A model generated the notes under the pieces. The model searched no databases and had not been told where the DNA came from. It worked only from the letters and a program-made list of their open reading frames with translations. Below, in pieces: positions 16,767-25,508 of a stretch of DNA of 64,000 nucleotides (its first letter is position 1; each line of letters opens with the position of its first letter). Source of the DNA: Occultella glacieicola (lineage in GTDB: Bacteria; Actinomycetota; Actinomycetes; Actinomycetales; Beutenbergiaceae); assembly GCF_004353825.1 (NCBI RefSeq), contig NZ_SMNA01000004.1:455770-519769 (forward strand), in the 5' to 3' direction. The translations under genes were made by a program, and so were the position numbers.

Positions 16767-17923
16767 GGCGTGCTCCCGACCCGGTCGATGATGGTGGTGG
16801 TGGCGCCCCGGTCCCAGCGCAGCGGCCCGGACAGCTCGCGCAGCCGGTCGGGGTCGAGGTGGACGCCGAGGCCGGGGCCGGGCGGAGCCTGGAGGGCGCC
16901 GCCGGTGTAGGCCACCGGGTCGACCACGACGTCGGAGCGGTACAGCAGCGGCCCGACCGGGTCGCTGGCGACCGTGACCGCTGCGGTGGCCACGCCGAAG
17001 TGGGCCGCGGCGGCGGTGCCGATCGAGAGTTCCTGGGTGGTGCCGACGAGGCAGTCCAGGCCCGCGGCCTCGGCGATCGCGGCGACCCGCAGCGCCGGCG
17101 TGATGCCGCCGAGCGCGAACAGGCCGACGTTGAGGACGTCGACGGCGCGCTCGGTCGCCAGCCGGAGCGCGCTCGCCGCGTCGTACACGTGCTCGCTGAC
17201 CGGTACGAGGGCCCGACGGCGGACCTCGCCGAGTCCGGCGACGTCACCGGCGAGGGCGGGGGCCTCGACGAGGGCGTACCCGAGGTCGCGGGTGCGTTCG
17301 ATGAACCGGAGCGCGCCGGTGGCCGGGAGCAGGTTGGAGAAGTCGAGCGACTTGATCTCGATGCGGTCGCCGAACCGGGTCCGCAGTGCGCGCAGGAACA
17401 TCTCGTCCAGTTCGAGGTCCCCGCCGACGTAGACGCGGAACATGGTGAAGCCCTGCGCGAGCCGGTCCGCGACCAGGTCGAGGTTGGCCTCGACATCGTC
17501 CCGGCTGCGGGCGCGGAACACCGGGTAGGCCACCGGGAGGGCGGCGTGGACGGCGCCGCCGAGCAGGTCGCTGACGCTGCGCCCGCTCAGCTTCCCGCGC
17601 AGGTCCCACAGTGCCGTATCGATGCCGCACCTGATCACGGCGCCCTTGTCGTACAGGGACCCGGCCGAGGGGAAGGCCTCCTCGAGGAGCCGGGCGATCC
17701 GGTTCGCGGCCAGGGGGTCGGTCCCGGCGAGCATCGACTGCAGGCTGCTTGTGAGGTCGCCGAGGTCGGGGTGGAACCTCGGCAGGTGCTGGAAGTCCGA
17801 CATCTCCCCGAGGCCGACGTGCCCGGCGTCCGTCTCCAGTTCCACGATGACGTGGCCGCAGACCAGGCCGGTGCTGCGGGCGACGTTCACCGGGGTGAGG
17901 CGCACCGCGGTGATCGCGGTCAC
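16763..17923 (-). CDS. mandelate racemase/enolase-superfamily protein lacking the KxK lysines
   Basis: The 386-residue protein has the N-terminal capping domain, a TIM barrel and metal ligands Asp194 (SLDFSN), Glu220 (LVEAP) and Glu244 (PVSEHV), spaced as in the muconate-lactonising/mandelate racemase subgroups. The strand that normally carries K-x-K reads FRVYVGG (162-168), so both lysines are replaced (Arg163, Tyr165). The Mg site seems intact but the usual base is missing. It could be a sugar-acid dehydratase using another base, or an epimerase. GTG at 17923 overlaps the preceding stop. Confidence 0.82.
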   Translation of the reverse strand: MTAITAVRLTPVNVARSTGLVCGHVIVELETDAGHVGLGEMSDFQHLPRFHPDLGDLTSSLQSMLAGTDPLAANRIARLLEEAFPSAGSLYDKGAVIRCGIDTALWDLRGKLSGRSVSDLLGGAVHAALPVAYPVFRARSRDDVEANLDLVADRLAQGFTMFRVYVGGDLELDEMFLRALRTRFGDRIEIKSLDFSNLLPATGALRFIERTRDLGYALVEAPALAGDVAGLGEVRRRALVPVSEHVYDAASALRLATERAVDVLNVGLFALGGITPALRVAAIAEAAGLDCLVGTTQELSIGTAAAAHFGVATAAVTVASDPVGPLLYRSDVVVDPVAYTGGALQAPPGPGLGVHLDPDRLRELSGPLRWDRGATTTIIDRVGSTP

Positions 17924-19629
17924 CGGCCGAGCCCCGCGACGGACGTCGCGGCCTCCGGGCGGTGCACCCCGCGGGGGCGGTAGCCGAGCGCCCCGGACAG
18001 GCCGAGGAGGTCGGCGAGGAGCCAGATGATGCTCAGCCACATCTCGGTTCCCTGCAAACCGGGCTCCGCGTCGGAGCGGGCACCGGCGGCCCCGCCCGCG
18101 CTGAAGCCGAAGCCCGCGTCGTCGTGCCAGCGACCAAGGCAGTCGCGCAGCAGCCGCTCGGCGAGCTGGCTCTGCTCGGCGGTCCGGTAGTCGTGGGCGC
18201 GGACGAGCCACAGCGGGTGGGCGACGTCCAGGACGTTGCAGGCGTTCTGCCGTTCGGGGGTGAAGTAACGCGCGTCGCGGGCGTGCCGAAGCACGGTATC
18301 GACGACCCGCTCCGCGTGCGGCACCGCGATCCCGAACTGTGCGAGGGTCCCGCGGGAGGCCCGGTAGAACCCGTTCACCGGTTGCAGCAGGCCCCCCTTG
18401 CCGCCCTGCCCCCACATCCCGGTCTGTGGGTCCGCCCGGAGGATGAGCCATCCGATCAGTGCCTCGAGCTGGCCGGGCGGGGCGGCGGCGTCCTGACGGC
18501 GGTTCCAGAGCAGTGCGGTCCCGAGCGCGTCGACCCAGTGGCCGGCGCGCCATGCCTGCTCCGGCCACGGCAGGCCGTCGAGGAAGGTGACGATGTCGTC
18601 GGCGGACAGCCCGGCCACGGCGTGGATCGGCGTCGGGAACGAGCTGCCGAGGAGGTCGAGCGCGTAGCCGACGCTCAGCACGTGGTAGGCGGCGTCGGGG
18701 TCGGTGAGGTCCGGGGGCGCCTGGGGGTCGGGGCGCCCGAGCTCGCCGACCAGCCCGGTGCGCGGGTCCTGCCAGCCGCGGAGCATCGCGACCGTCTCCT
18801 CGCGCGAGCGTTGCGGCGGCGCGTGGCCGGTGAGCAGGTCGGCGATCTCGACGGCGTCGCACTGGGCCCGCACGGTGGCCGGGCCGCCCGGCTTGTCGGC
18901 GAACAGCCCGGTCCTGGCGTCCCAGGCCCGGGCCAGGATCTGGGCGCCCTGGCTGCGGGCACGGTCGCCGAAGGCACGCAGCACCTGCTCGAGGTCCGGG
19001 TCCGGGCGGCCGGCGGGCGCCGGGCCCGGTGTCATGCCCGGCGCTGCGGTGGCGTCGCTCGGCGCCAGGGCCGGGACCCGCCAGCGCAGCACCCGGGCGG
19101 GGTTGCCGGCGACCACAGCGCCGGCGGGTACGTCCTTGGTGACGACCGCACCGGCGGCGATCACCGACCGCTCACCGATCCGGACGCCGTCGAGGATCAC
19201 GCAGTGCGAACCGATCCAGACGTCGTCGCCGACCTCGATCCCGCGTTCGCTGATCGGCTGTCGGAACACGTCGGTGTCCGGGTCGGTCATCGTGTGGTTG
19301 AAGCCGATGATCGAGGTGTGCGCACCGACCCGCACCGCGCGGCCGAACCGCACCGGACCGCGGACGATCGAGTAGGCGTTGATCGTGCAGTGGGTGCCCA
19401 TCTCGATGCTGCCGGTGACCAGGGCACCGGCGGCGATGTAGCTGCTGCGGCCCATGTCTAGCCGGTCGCACTGGACGGAGGCGAGCTCGGAGACGAAGCA
19501 CTTCTCAGCGAAGGAGTGCTCGGGGCGGCTCCCGGCCATCGCGCGTTGCACGTCGAGCTGGTCGGCCTGCTCCGCCTCGTCGGCCTCGGCCCAGAAGCGC
19601 CAGGGAGCGAACTCGAGGTCGCGGTTCAT
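17920..19629 (-). CDS. fusion of hexapeptide acyltransferase and alpha/alpha-toroid domain
   Basis: The 569-residue protein joins two folds. Residues about 35-190 are a left-handed beta-helix acetyltransferase of the LacA/xenobiotic type, with many hexapeptide repeats (VWIGSHCVILDGVRIG) and the catalytic His in FNHTMTD. After a Pro/Ala-rich linker (about 190-220), residues 230-560 form a helical region rich in Trp, Leu and repeated D-x-x-TG segments (WDARTGLF, WQDPRTGLVG, ADPQTGMWG), as in alpha/alpha-toroid glycan or terpenoid-binding enzymes. A likely role is removal or transfer of acetyl groups on a glycan substrate. No signal peptide is present, so it acts in the cytoplasm. Function of the second half is unknown. 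Confidence 0.72.
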   Translation of the reverse strand: MNRDLEFAPWRFWAEADEAEQADQLDVQRAMAGSRPEHSFAEKCFVSELASVQCDRLDMGRSSYIAAGALVTGSIEMGTHCTINAYSIVRGPVRFGRAVRVGAHTSIIGFNHTMTDPDTDVFRQPISERGIEVGDDVWIGSHCVILDGVRIGERSVIAAGAVVTKDVPAGAVVAGNPARVLRWRVPALAPSDATAAPGMTPGPAPAGRPDPDLEQVLRAFGDRARSQGAQILARAWDARTGLFADKPGGPATVRAQCDAVEIADLLTGHAPPQRSREETVAMLRGWQDPRTGLVGELGRPDPQAPPDLTDPDAAYHVLSVGYALDLLGSSFPTPIHAVAGLSADDIVTFLDGLPWPEQAWRAGHWVDALGTALLWNRRQDAAAPPGQLEALIGWLILRADPQTGMWGQGGKGGLLQPVNGFYRASRGTLAQFGIAVPHAERVVDTVLRHARDARYFTPERQNACNVLDVAHPLWLVRAHDYRTAEQSQLAERLLRDCLGRWHDDAGFGFSAGGAAGARSDAEPGLQGTEMWLSIIWLLADLLGLSGALGYRPRGVHRPEAATSVAGLGR

Positions 19630-22376
19630 GCCGTGACCTCCTCGGCCGACCGTGCGGCCAGCAGGTGCTGGAGCAGGTCCGGTGGCCCGCCGGACGCGTC
19701 CGCGGCGTCGCGGCGGGTGAACTCCTGATCGGCCACGACCGCGCCGAGCACCAGGTATGCGCCCGGACCGGGGGCGAACGTGTGCCGACCGGCGGTGAAG
19801 GCGAACGCGTGCACGTCGACCGGGAGCTGCTGGGCCTCGTCGGACCGCGCGGCGGGGATGGACACCTCGATCGCGGACCGCAGCACCGGGTCGAGCCCCC
19901 CCTGGTCGTCCGCGTGCGTGTTGACCTCGAGGTCCGGGACCTGCAGCCACTGCGGGTCCGGGCTCTTCACATAGCCGACGAGCAGGTGGGCGTCGGCGGG
20001 CAGGTCGAGCTCCACGTCGGCCGGACCGCTCGCCGTCCGCTCGGCCGACATCCGCCAGCCCCGGATACCGGCGAGCTCCGGGGCGACCCGCTCGATCAGC
20101 ACGCTCCGGTCGCTGAACACGGACTGTCCCACGTCGAGGTCGAACGCCGTGCCGGCACGGACCTCGACCGGTGCGGCGCGGAACGGGACCACCTGCGCAC
20201 CGGGACCCGAGCCCGGCAGCGGCCAGCCCTGCTCGGCGACCGAGCGGACGGCCGCGGTGAAGGCCGCGCTCTCCTCCTCGAACTCGGGCAGGCACTCACG
20301 CCAGTGGCCGTAGGCCTTGCCGTCGCGGAACGGCACCCGCCGCTGCGGCGTGCGCATGCTGTTCGCGTAGAGATACGTGGTGTCGGTGAGCTCGGCCAGG
20401 GCGCGGTAATGGGCCACGCTGGTCTCGATCAGCTCGGCGGCCCGCTCCAGTTGGGCGACGTCGGTCCGCTCGCCGCGGAACGCCATCGAGCGCGCTCGCA
20501 GGATCAGGGCGCCGGCCTCGATCCGCAGCGCGTAGAACTCGGCGAGCAGGGCGAGGGCGTGCGCGTCCTGGCGCAGCCGGCTGAACTCCTCCGCCGCGAG
20601 CCGCACGTGCGGGCGGCCCGAGTCCGCGGCCCGGGTGGCGAGCGCGGCGAAGTGGCGGACGTCGGCGGCCACGTCGATCGGGGTCTCGCCGAGATGCGCC
20701 TCGCCCCGCAGGTCGCGCTCGACGTACTCCTGCAGCCGCTCGCCGCCCGGTGCGTGGGACTGCCACAGGTCGGGCCAGGTCCGGTGGGCCTCCGGCTCGA
20801 GGAGCTGGCTGAGGGTCATCCCCAGGCTCAGTGTCTGCCGGTTGCCCTCGGTGATGCCGACCCGGCGGACCAGCAACGGCGCGATCTGACCCATCGCCTC
20901 GTACGTGGCGAGCGCGGCGGCGCCGGCCTCCTCGCTGCCGTACTGCTCGGCCAGGACGGCGCTCCAGTGGGCCGCTTCGGCGCCCGGATCACGGTCCGCA
21001 CGCCAGGCGTAGCGGAGCCAGGCGTGGAACCAGACCGCGTCCCGCTCGATCTGCCGCAGCCGCGGTTCGGCGCGGTCGGGCGAGTACGGCCAGTCCCAGT
21101 AGAACAGCGGGTACAGGTGCAGCCCCTGCGCGTTCAGGCGGTGCTTCATCGCCTGCGCGCTGCGCTGGATGAAGCCCACGGCACCGAACCGGAACGGTTC
21201 GAGGTTGGCCAGGATGTGCACGTTCGCGATGTGCGTGCTGCCGAGCGAGGCGAGGAACCGGTGCTGCTCCTGCCACTCCCCGCGGGGGTTCCAGGTGGTC
21301 AGCGACTCCCCGTTGTACTTGGCCTCGGTGTACAGGCGTGGGTAGACCTCACGGGCGGCGGTCACCACCGGCAGCGGGTCGATGGCGTGCCCGCGCAGGA
21401 TCAGCGGGGGCAGCTCGGTCAGGCCGGCGGACTTCACCCCGTCGAGCACGCCGGGGATGATCGTCTCGAGCATCCACTCCTTGCCGTAGCGGTCGCCCTG
21501 CAGCACCTCACCGAGGCACGTGTACAGGCCGACGTTCGGGTACTGGGCGACGAAGGCCCCGATCGCCGCCCGGGTGTACCGGCTCGTCAGCGGCGTCGGC
21601 CGGGGCTGACGCAGCGGGATGCCGTGGTGCTCGGCGAACGGCAGCGGGATGTGGATGTTGTAGAACTTGACGACGATCCAGATGCCGCGCCGGTCCGCCT
21701 CCTCGGTCAGCCAGCCCAGGGTCGCGGCGTTCAGGGCGAGTTCGTCGTCGGTGACCTCCTGGGCCTCCGGGAAGTCGGGAAGGGCGACGAACGAGGAGAA
21801 CGGGTGGCCGCTCCACAGGTAGATCACGTTCGCCCGGTGCTCGAACAGGTCGTCGAGGACCGTGAGCCAGTGCTCCCGGTCGTAGAACCACGCGAACCGG
21901 TCCGGCGTGACCGGGTACTCGTAGACCTGCCGGGGGGCCTCGACCTCGGTCTTCTGCAGCCCGATCGCAGGCCCGCGCAGGGTCATGTCCGGGGTCTCGC
22001 CGCGGTCGAGGTCTCGGGGGATGCCGCCGGTGCGGGCGATGATTCGCGCGAGCTCCTGGCAGCCGTACAGGACGCCGGCGTCGTCGGCGCCGGTCACGAC
22101 CACCAGGGCGCCGGGCAGGTGCGCCAGGTAGAACCCGCCCTCGCCGGGAGCGCCGGTGTTGTAGAGCAGGACGTCCTGCTCCTCGAGGTCGCCGATCGGT
22201 GAGTCGGCGCCGCGCACGCCCACCAGGATCCGCAGGGTGTCGCTCGAGCGGGGCGCCAGCTCGGGGTCGCGACGCACCGTGGTCCCGGTGGCCGTGAGCG
22301 CGCCCGTCACCAGCTCGAGCCCGTGGGCGATCCGGGCGCTCTCGTTCGACGCGAGCGTGATTGCTGCGAGGTTCAT
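19626..22376 (-). CDS. putative glycoside hydrolase with GH67/GH20-type N-terminal domain
   Basis: The 916-residue cytoplasmic protein starts with a GH67N/GH20b-like alpha/beta domain, recognisable from ADDAGVLYGCQELARII near residue 105. A TIM-barrel-like region of about 400 residues follows (WFYDREHWLTVLDDLFEHRANVI, YPNVGLYTCLGEVL with a candidate acidic residue). A helical region and a C-terminal beta-rich domain complete it. The layout resembles alpha-glucuronidases (GH67/GH115), but I cannot assign it to a known family. ATG at 22376 follows a CAGGAG ribosome binding site; an earlier ATG at 22397 is less likely. It sits 17 bases after the permease stop, in an operon with sugar-acid enzymes, which supports uronic-acid removal. 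Confidence 0.65.
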   Translation of the reverse strand: MNLAAITLASNESARIAHGLELVTGALTATGTTVRRDPELAPRSSDTLRILVGVRGADSPIGDLEEQDVLLYNTGAPGEGGFYLAHLPGALVVVTGADDAGVLYGCQELARIIARTGGIPRDLDRGETPDMTLRGPAIGLQKTEVEAPRQVYEYPVTPDRFAWFYDREHWLTVLDDLFEHRANVIYLWSGHPFSSFVALPDFPEAQEVTDDELALNAATLGWLTEEADRRGIWIVVKFYNIHIPLPFAEHHGIPLRQPRPTPLTSRYTRAAIGAFVAQYPNVGLYTCLGEVLQGDRYGKEWMLETIIPGVLDGVKSAGLTELPPLILRGHAIDPLPVVTAAREVYPRLYTEAKYNGESLTTWNPRGEWQEQHRFLASLGSTHIANVHILANLEPFRFGAVGFIQRSAQAMKHRLNAQGLHLYPLFYWDWPYSPDRAEPRLRQIERDAVWFHAWLRYAWRADRDPGAEAAHWSAVLAEQYGSEEAGAAALATYEAMGQIAPLLVRRVGITEGNRQTLSLGMTLSQLLEPEAHRTWPDLWQSHAPGGERLQEYVERDLRGEAHLGETPIDVAADVRHFAALATRAADSGRPHVRLAAEEFSRLRQDAHALALLAEFYALRIEAGALILRARSMAFRGERTDVAQLERAAELIETSVAHYRALAELTDTTYLYANSMRTPQRRVPFRDGKAYGHWRECLPEFEEESAAFTAAVRSVAEQGWPLPGSGPGAQVVPFRAAPVEVRAGTAFDLDVGQSVFSDRSVLIERVAPELAGIRGWRMSAERTASGPADVELDLPADAHLLVGYVKSPDPQWLQVPDLEVNTHADDQGGLDPVLRSAIEVSIPAARSDEAQQLPVDVHAFAFTAGRHTFAPGPGAYLVLGAVVADQEFTRRDAADASGGPPDLLQHLLAARSAEEVTA

Positions 22377-22393
22377 CCTCAACTCCTGATCGA

Positions 22394-23260
22394 TCATTTG
22401 ATTCCGGTGGTGGCGATTCCGTCCACCAAGTACTTCTGGCCCGCGATGAAGAAGCCGACGACCGGGGCCAGGGACAGGGTCGACATCGCGAAGATCTGTC
22501 CCCACGAGCTCAGGCCCTCCGCGTTCATGAACTGCCGTAGCGCGAGCGGCACCGTGTACAGCTCGGGGTCGGTGAGGTAGAGCAGCGGCGAGAAGAACTC
22601 GTTCCACGTCCAGATGAACGTGAAGATCGCCGTCGTGGCGAACGCGGGGACGCACAGCGGCGAGATCACGTAAAGGAAGGTGCGGTAGCTCCCGCAGCCG
22701 TCGATCCGCGCCGCGTCGTCCAGTTCCTTGGGCAGGGCGCGCATGAACTGCACCATGAGGAAGATGAAGAAGGCGTTGCTGGCCAGGAAGGCGGGCACCA
22801 CCAGGGGCAGGTAGGTGTTCAGCCAGCCCAGGTTCGAGAAGATGACGTACTGGGGCACCAGGAGCACGTGCGCGGGCAGCATCAGCGTGCCGAGCATGAC
22901 GGCGAAGAAGGTCCGCCGTCCGGGGAACCGGAGCCGGGCGAACGCGAACGCCGCCATGCCGCACGAGAGGACGTTCCCGATGATGCTCAGCACCACGATG
23001 ATCAGCGAGTTCACCATGTAGAGGCCGAACGGGAAGTCCAGCGCCACCCAGCCGTCGACGTAGTGGCTGAAGTCGAACTCGCTCGGCCACAGGCCGGTGT
23101 CGGAGAAGATCAGCCGGTCGGGCTTGACCGAGCTGGAGAGCATCCACAGCAGCGGGTAGAGCAGCACGATGCCGAGGACGCACGCGAGGACGTGGCGCAG
23201 GAACACGCGCCTGGAGGTCGAGCCGGTCCGCGCCGGTGCCGTGCGTTCGTCAGTTCTCAT
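22394..23260 (-). CDS. ABC sugar permease, MalG-like
   Basis: This 288-residue permease has about six transmembrane helices and the EAA loop DDAARIDGCGSYRTFLYVISP. It overlaps the upstream permease gene by 11 bases and precedes the putative glycosidase. It forms the translocator with the neighbouring MalF-like subunit. The strength of the conserved motif leaves little doubt about the class. Confidence 0.9.
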   Translation of the reverse strand: MRTDERTAPARTGSTSRRVFLRHVLACVLGIVLLYPLLWMLSSSVKPDRLIFSDTGLWPSEFDFSHYVDGWVALDFPFGLYMVNSLIIVVLSIIGNVLSCGMAAFAFARLRFPGRRTFFAVMLGTLMLPAHVLLVPQYVIFSNLGWLNTYLPLVVPAFLASNAFFIFLMVQFMRALPKELDDAARIDGCGSYRTFLYVISPLCVPAFATTAIFTFIWTWNEFFSPLLYLTDPELYTVPLALRQFMNAEGLSSWGQIFAMSTLSLAPVVGFFIAGQKYLVDGIATTGIK

Positions 23261-24194
23261 AGTGCACCCAGTACTTCTGCGCGAGGAAGTTGATGGCGGT
23301 GAACGCGGCGATGATCACCAGCAGCAGCCAGGCCATCGCGGAGGCGTAGCCCATGTCGAAGTTCCCGAACCCCTGCTGGTACAGGTAGAGGTTGTAGAAC
23401 AGGGTGGAGTCCGAGGGCCCGCCGGTGCCGTTGCTGACCACGTAGCCCTGGGTGAACGTCTGCATCGACCCGATGATCGCGAGCACCAGGTTGAAGAAGA
23501 CCACCGGGCTGATCAGCGGCATCGTCACGGAGCGGAACTGGCGCCAGCGGGAGGCGCCGTCCAGGGCAGCCGCCTCGTAGTACGCGGCGGGCACCTGCCG
23601 CAGCGCGGCCAGGAAGATGACCATCGGGGCGCCGAAGGTCCACACGTTCAGGGAGATGAGGACCCCGAGGGCAGTGTCGGGGCTGCCGATCCAGGACTGG
23701 GTCGCGATGCCGAAGCGTTCCAGGACGTCGTTGACGATGCCGTTGGCACCGAAGATCGCGCGCCACAGCATCACGACCGCCACCGAGCTACCGATCAGCG
23801 AGGGCAGGTAGAACACGGACCGGTAGATCCGCAGCCCGCCCATGCCCTTGTTCAGCAGGACCGCGACGGCCAGCGCAGCGGCCAGGGACAGCGGCACCGA
23901 GACGAACGTGTAGGTGAAGGTCACCACGAGCGAGTGGTGCAGGGTGGTGTCCGCGACCATCCGCCGGATGTTGTCCAGCCCGGAGAACTCCGGAGGGTTC
24001 AGCAGGTTGTAGTCGGTGAACGACAGGTACAGCGACCACAGGAACGGGACGACGGTGAACAGCATCCCGCCGAACCAGGGCAGCAGGAAGACGTAGCCGG
24101 ACCAGTCCTGACGCGTCCGGCGCCGCCTGCCCGCCGCCGGTCCCTGCGGGTCCTGCGGCCGGCGGCTCGTCCGCTCGAGCGTGGACGTGGTCAC
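23250..24194 (-). CDS. ABC sugar permease, MalF-like
   Basis: This 314-residue permease has a basic N terminus (residues 1-30), then about six membrane helices starting at GYVFLLPWFGGMLF, and the EAA loop EAAALDGASRWRQFRSVTMP. The GTG start at 24194 overlaps the stop of the binding protein (GTGA), which is why I prefer it over the in-frame ATG four codons upstream. It works with the MalG-like subunit and the binding protein encoded just before it. Confidence 0.9.
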   Translation of the reverse strand: MTTSTLERTSRRPQDPQGPAAGRRRRTRQDWSGYVFLLPWFGGMLFTVVPFLWSLYLSFTDYNLLNPPEFSGLDNIRRMVADTTLHHSLVVTFTYTFVSVPLSLAAALAVAVLLNKGMGGLRIYRSVFYLPSLIGSSVAVVMLWRAIFGANGIVNDVLERFGIATQSWIGSPDTALGVLISLNVWTFGAPMVIFLAALRQVPAAYYEAAALDGASRWRQFRSVTMPLISPVVFFNLVLAIIGSMQTFTQGYVVSNGTGGPSDSTLFYNLYLYQQGFGNFDMGYASAMAWLLLVIIAAFTAINFLAQKYWVHYEN

Positions 24195-25390
24195 ACGTCG
24201 CCCCACGACTCCTGCGCCGCGGCGACCACGGCGCTCGCCGCCTCCGCGGGCGTCATCCGGGCGAACCTGACCTCGTCGGCGCTGAGGTCCTGGGCCAGTT
24301 CGGTCACCACATCCTGGTTCGGCGGGATCCCGTTGGTGCCCGCCATCGCCTCGTTGGCGGCGACGTCGTTGGTCAGGAAGTCGACCAGGGCCACGGCGTC
24401 CCCGGGGACCTCACTGGCGGCGCTGATCGACCAGAACAGCGCAGGGATCAGTTGCATGCCGCGCGCCGCGGCGGTGCTCTCGCCGGGGAAGTAGCCCATC
24501 TCCAGGTCGCCGCCGGCAGCCGTGTTGAAGGAGGCGAACGAGTTCGAGGGGATCATGGCGGAGGCGGTCAGCCCCTGCGCGATCGCGGACTGGTCGGCCG
24601 CCGCACCGAGGCTGTCGATCGCCCCACCGGCCGGGATCGCCCCCATGGCCTCGAACTCGACCCAGAGCTCGTACCAGGGCAGCACGTCCTGCTCGGTGAA
24701 GCCGACCTGGCCGTCCTCGGTCCACAGGTCCAGGCCCTGCTGTCGCAGCCAGGTCCCGAATGTCTGGAGCGCCCCGATCGGCAGGTCACCGCCGTACACC
24801 GCGCCCCCGCTGGCCTCGCTCACCTGGGCGCAGACCCGGCCGTAGTCCTCCCAGCTCCAGGCGGTCAGGTCCGGCGGCTCCACGCCGAACTGGGTGAACA
24901 CGGCCCGGTCGATCACGATCGACGTCGACGTGACACCGCCGGCCACCCCGTAGAGCTTGCCGCCCACCAGGCCCGAGTTCAGCAGGGACTCCGGGAGCGC
25001 GTCGGTGTTCAGCAGGTCGGCGTGGGTGTTGACGTCGAGCAGCACGCCGCGGTCGGCGTACTCGCGCAGCGACTCCCGCTCCATGCGCATGACGTCCGGC
25101 GGGCTGCTCGAGGCGAACCGGACCGCGAGCTTCTGCAGGTACTCCGAGCCCGACTGGTACTCGGTGGAGATGTCCAGGTCGGGGTGCTGCTTGGCGAACA
25201 GCGCCACCGCGGCCCGCATCTGCTCGGCGCGGGTCGCGTCGCCCTTCCAGACGAAGTTGAGGGCTCCGCCGGCCGAGCTCGCCCCGCCGGCGCTGTTCCC
25301 ACCGAAGCGGCTGCAGCCGGCCAGGCCCACGCCACCGATGGAGACCGCGCCCAACCCGAGCAGGGCGCGTCGACTCAGGTGCGTTGTCAT
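24191..25390 (-). CDS. ABC transporter sugar-binding lipoprotein
   Basis: First gene of the nine-gene minus operon. The 399-residue product carries a Tat-like signal (SRRALLGLG) and a lipobox ending at Cys26 (GLAGC), so it is a surface lipoprotein. The family-1 solute-binding fold is supported by KGDATRAEQMRAAVALFAKQHPDLDI and the YADRGVLLDVN region. The likely ligand is an oligosaccharide containing the sugar acid used by the downstream enzymes, which is inference. Expression is probably controlled by the divergent hybrid regulator through the inverted repeat at 25410-25467. Confidence 0.88.
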   Translation of the reverse strand: MTTHLSRRALLGLGAVSIGGVGLAGCSRFGGNSAGGASSAGGALNFVWKGDATRAEQMRAAVALFAKQHPDLDISTEYQSGSEYLQKLAVRFASSSPPDVMRMERESLREYADRGVLLDVNTHADLLNTDALPESLLNSGLVGGKLYGVAGGVTSTSIVIDRAVFTQFGVEPPDLTAWSWEDYGRVCAQVSEASGGAVYGGDLPIGALQTFGTWLRQQGLDLWTEDGQVGFTEQDVLPWYELWVEFEAMGAIPAGGAIDSLGAAADQSAIAQGLTASAMIPSNSFASFNTAAGGDLEMGYFPGESTAAARGMQLIPALFWSISAASEVPGDAVALVDFLTNDVAANEAMAGTNGIPPNQDVVTELAQDLSADEVRFARMTPAEAASAVVAAAQESWGDV

Positions 25391-25508
25391 CGTTGACTCC
25401 GTTCGTTTCGTGTTCGAGTAGCATGACCAAACCGCACACTCGCCCGAAGTGCAAACAACTCGAACACACTCAAACATCGAAGAGTGTCGTGAGCCCGAAG
25501 GGGTGCCG
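25391..25508. promoter_or_regulatory. divergent control region with perfect inverted repeat operator
   Basis: The locally AT-richer gap between the binding-protein gene and the hybrid regulator contains GTGTTCGAGT (25410-25419) and its exact reverse complement ACTCGAACAC (25458-25467), centres about 48 bases apart. Each half-site sits near one of the two start codons. This spacing suits a dimeric regulator bridging two sites, or two separate operators controlling each direction. The neighbouring word ACTCAAACATCG (25469-25480) repeats part of the pattern. Confidence 0.65.

Noticed and set aside
17920..20295. A 791-residue reading on the minus strand extending the acetyltransferase fusion upstream
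   Set aside because: The upstream part is Arg/Pro/Gly-rich and lies antiphase inside the putative glycosidase gene. The ATG at 19629 overlaps that gene's stop and starts a normal fold.
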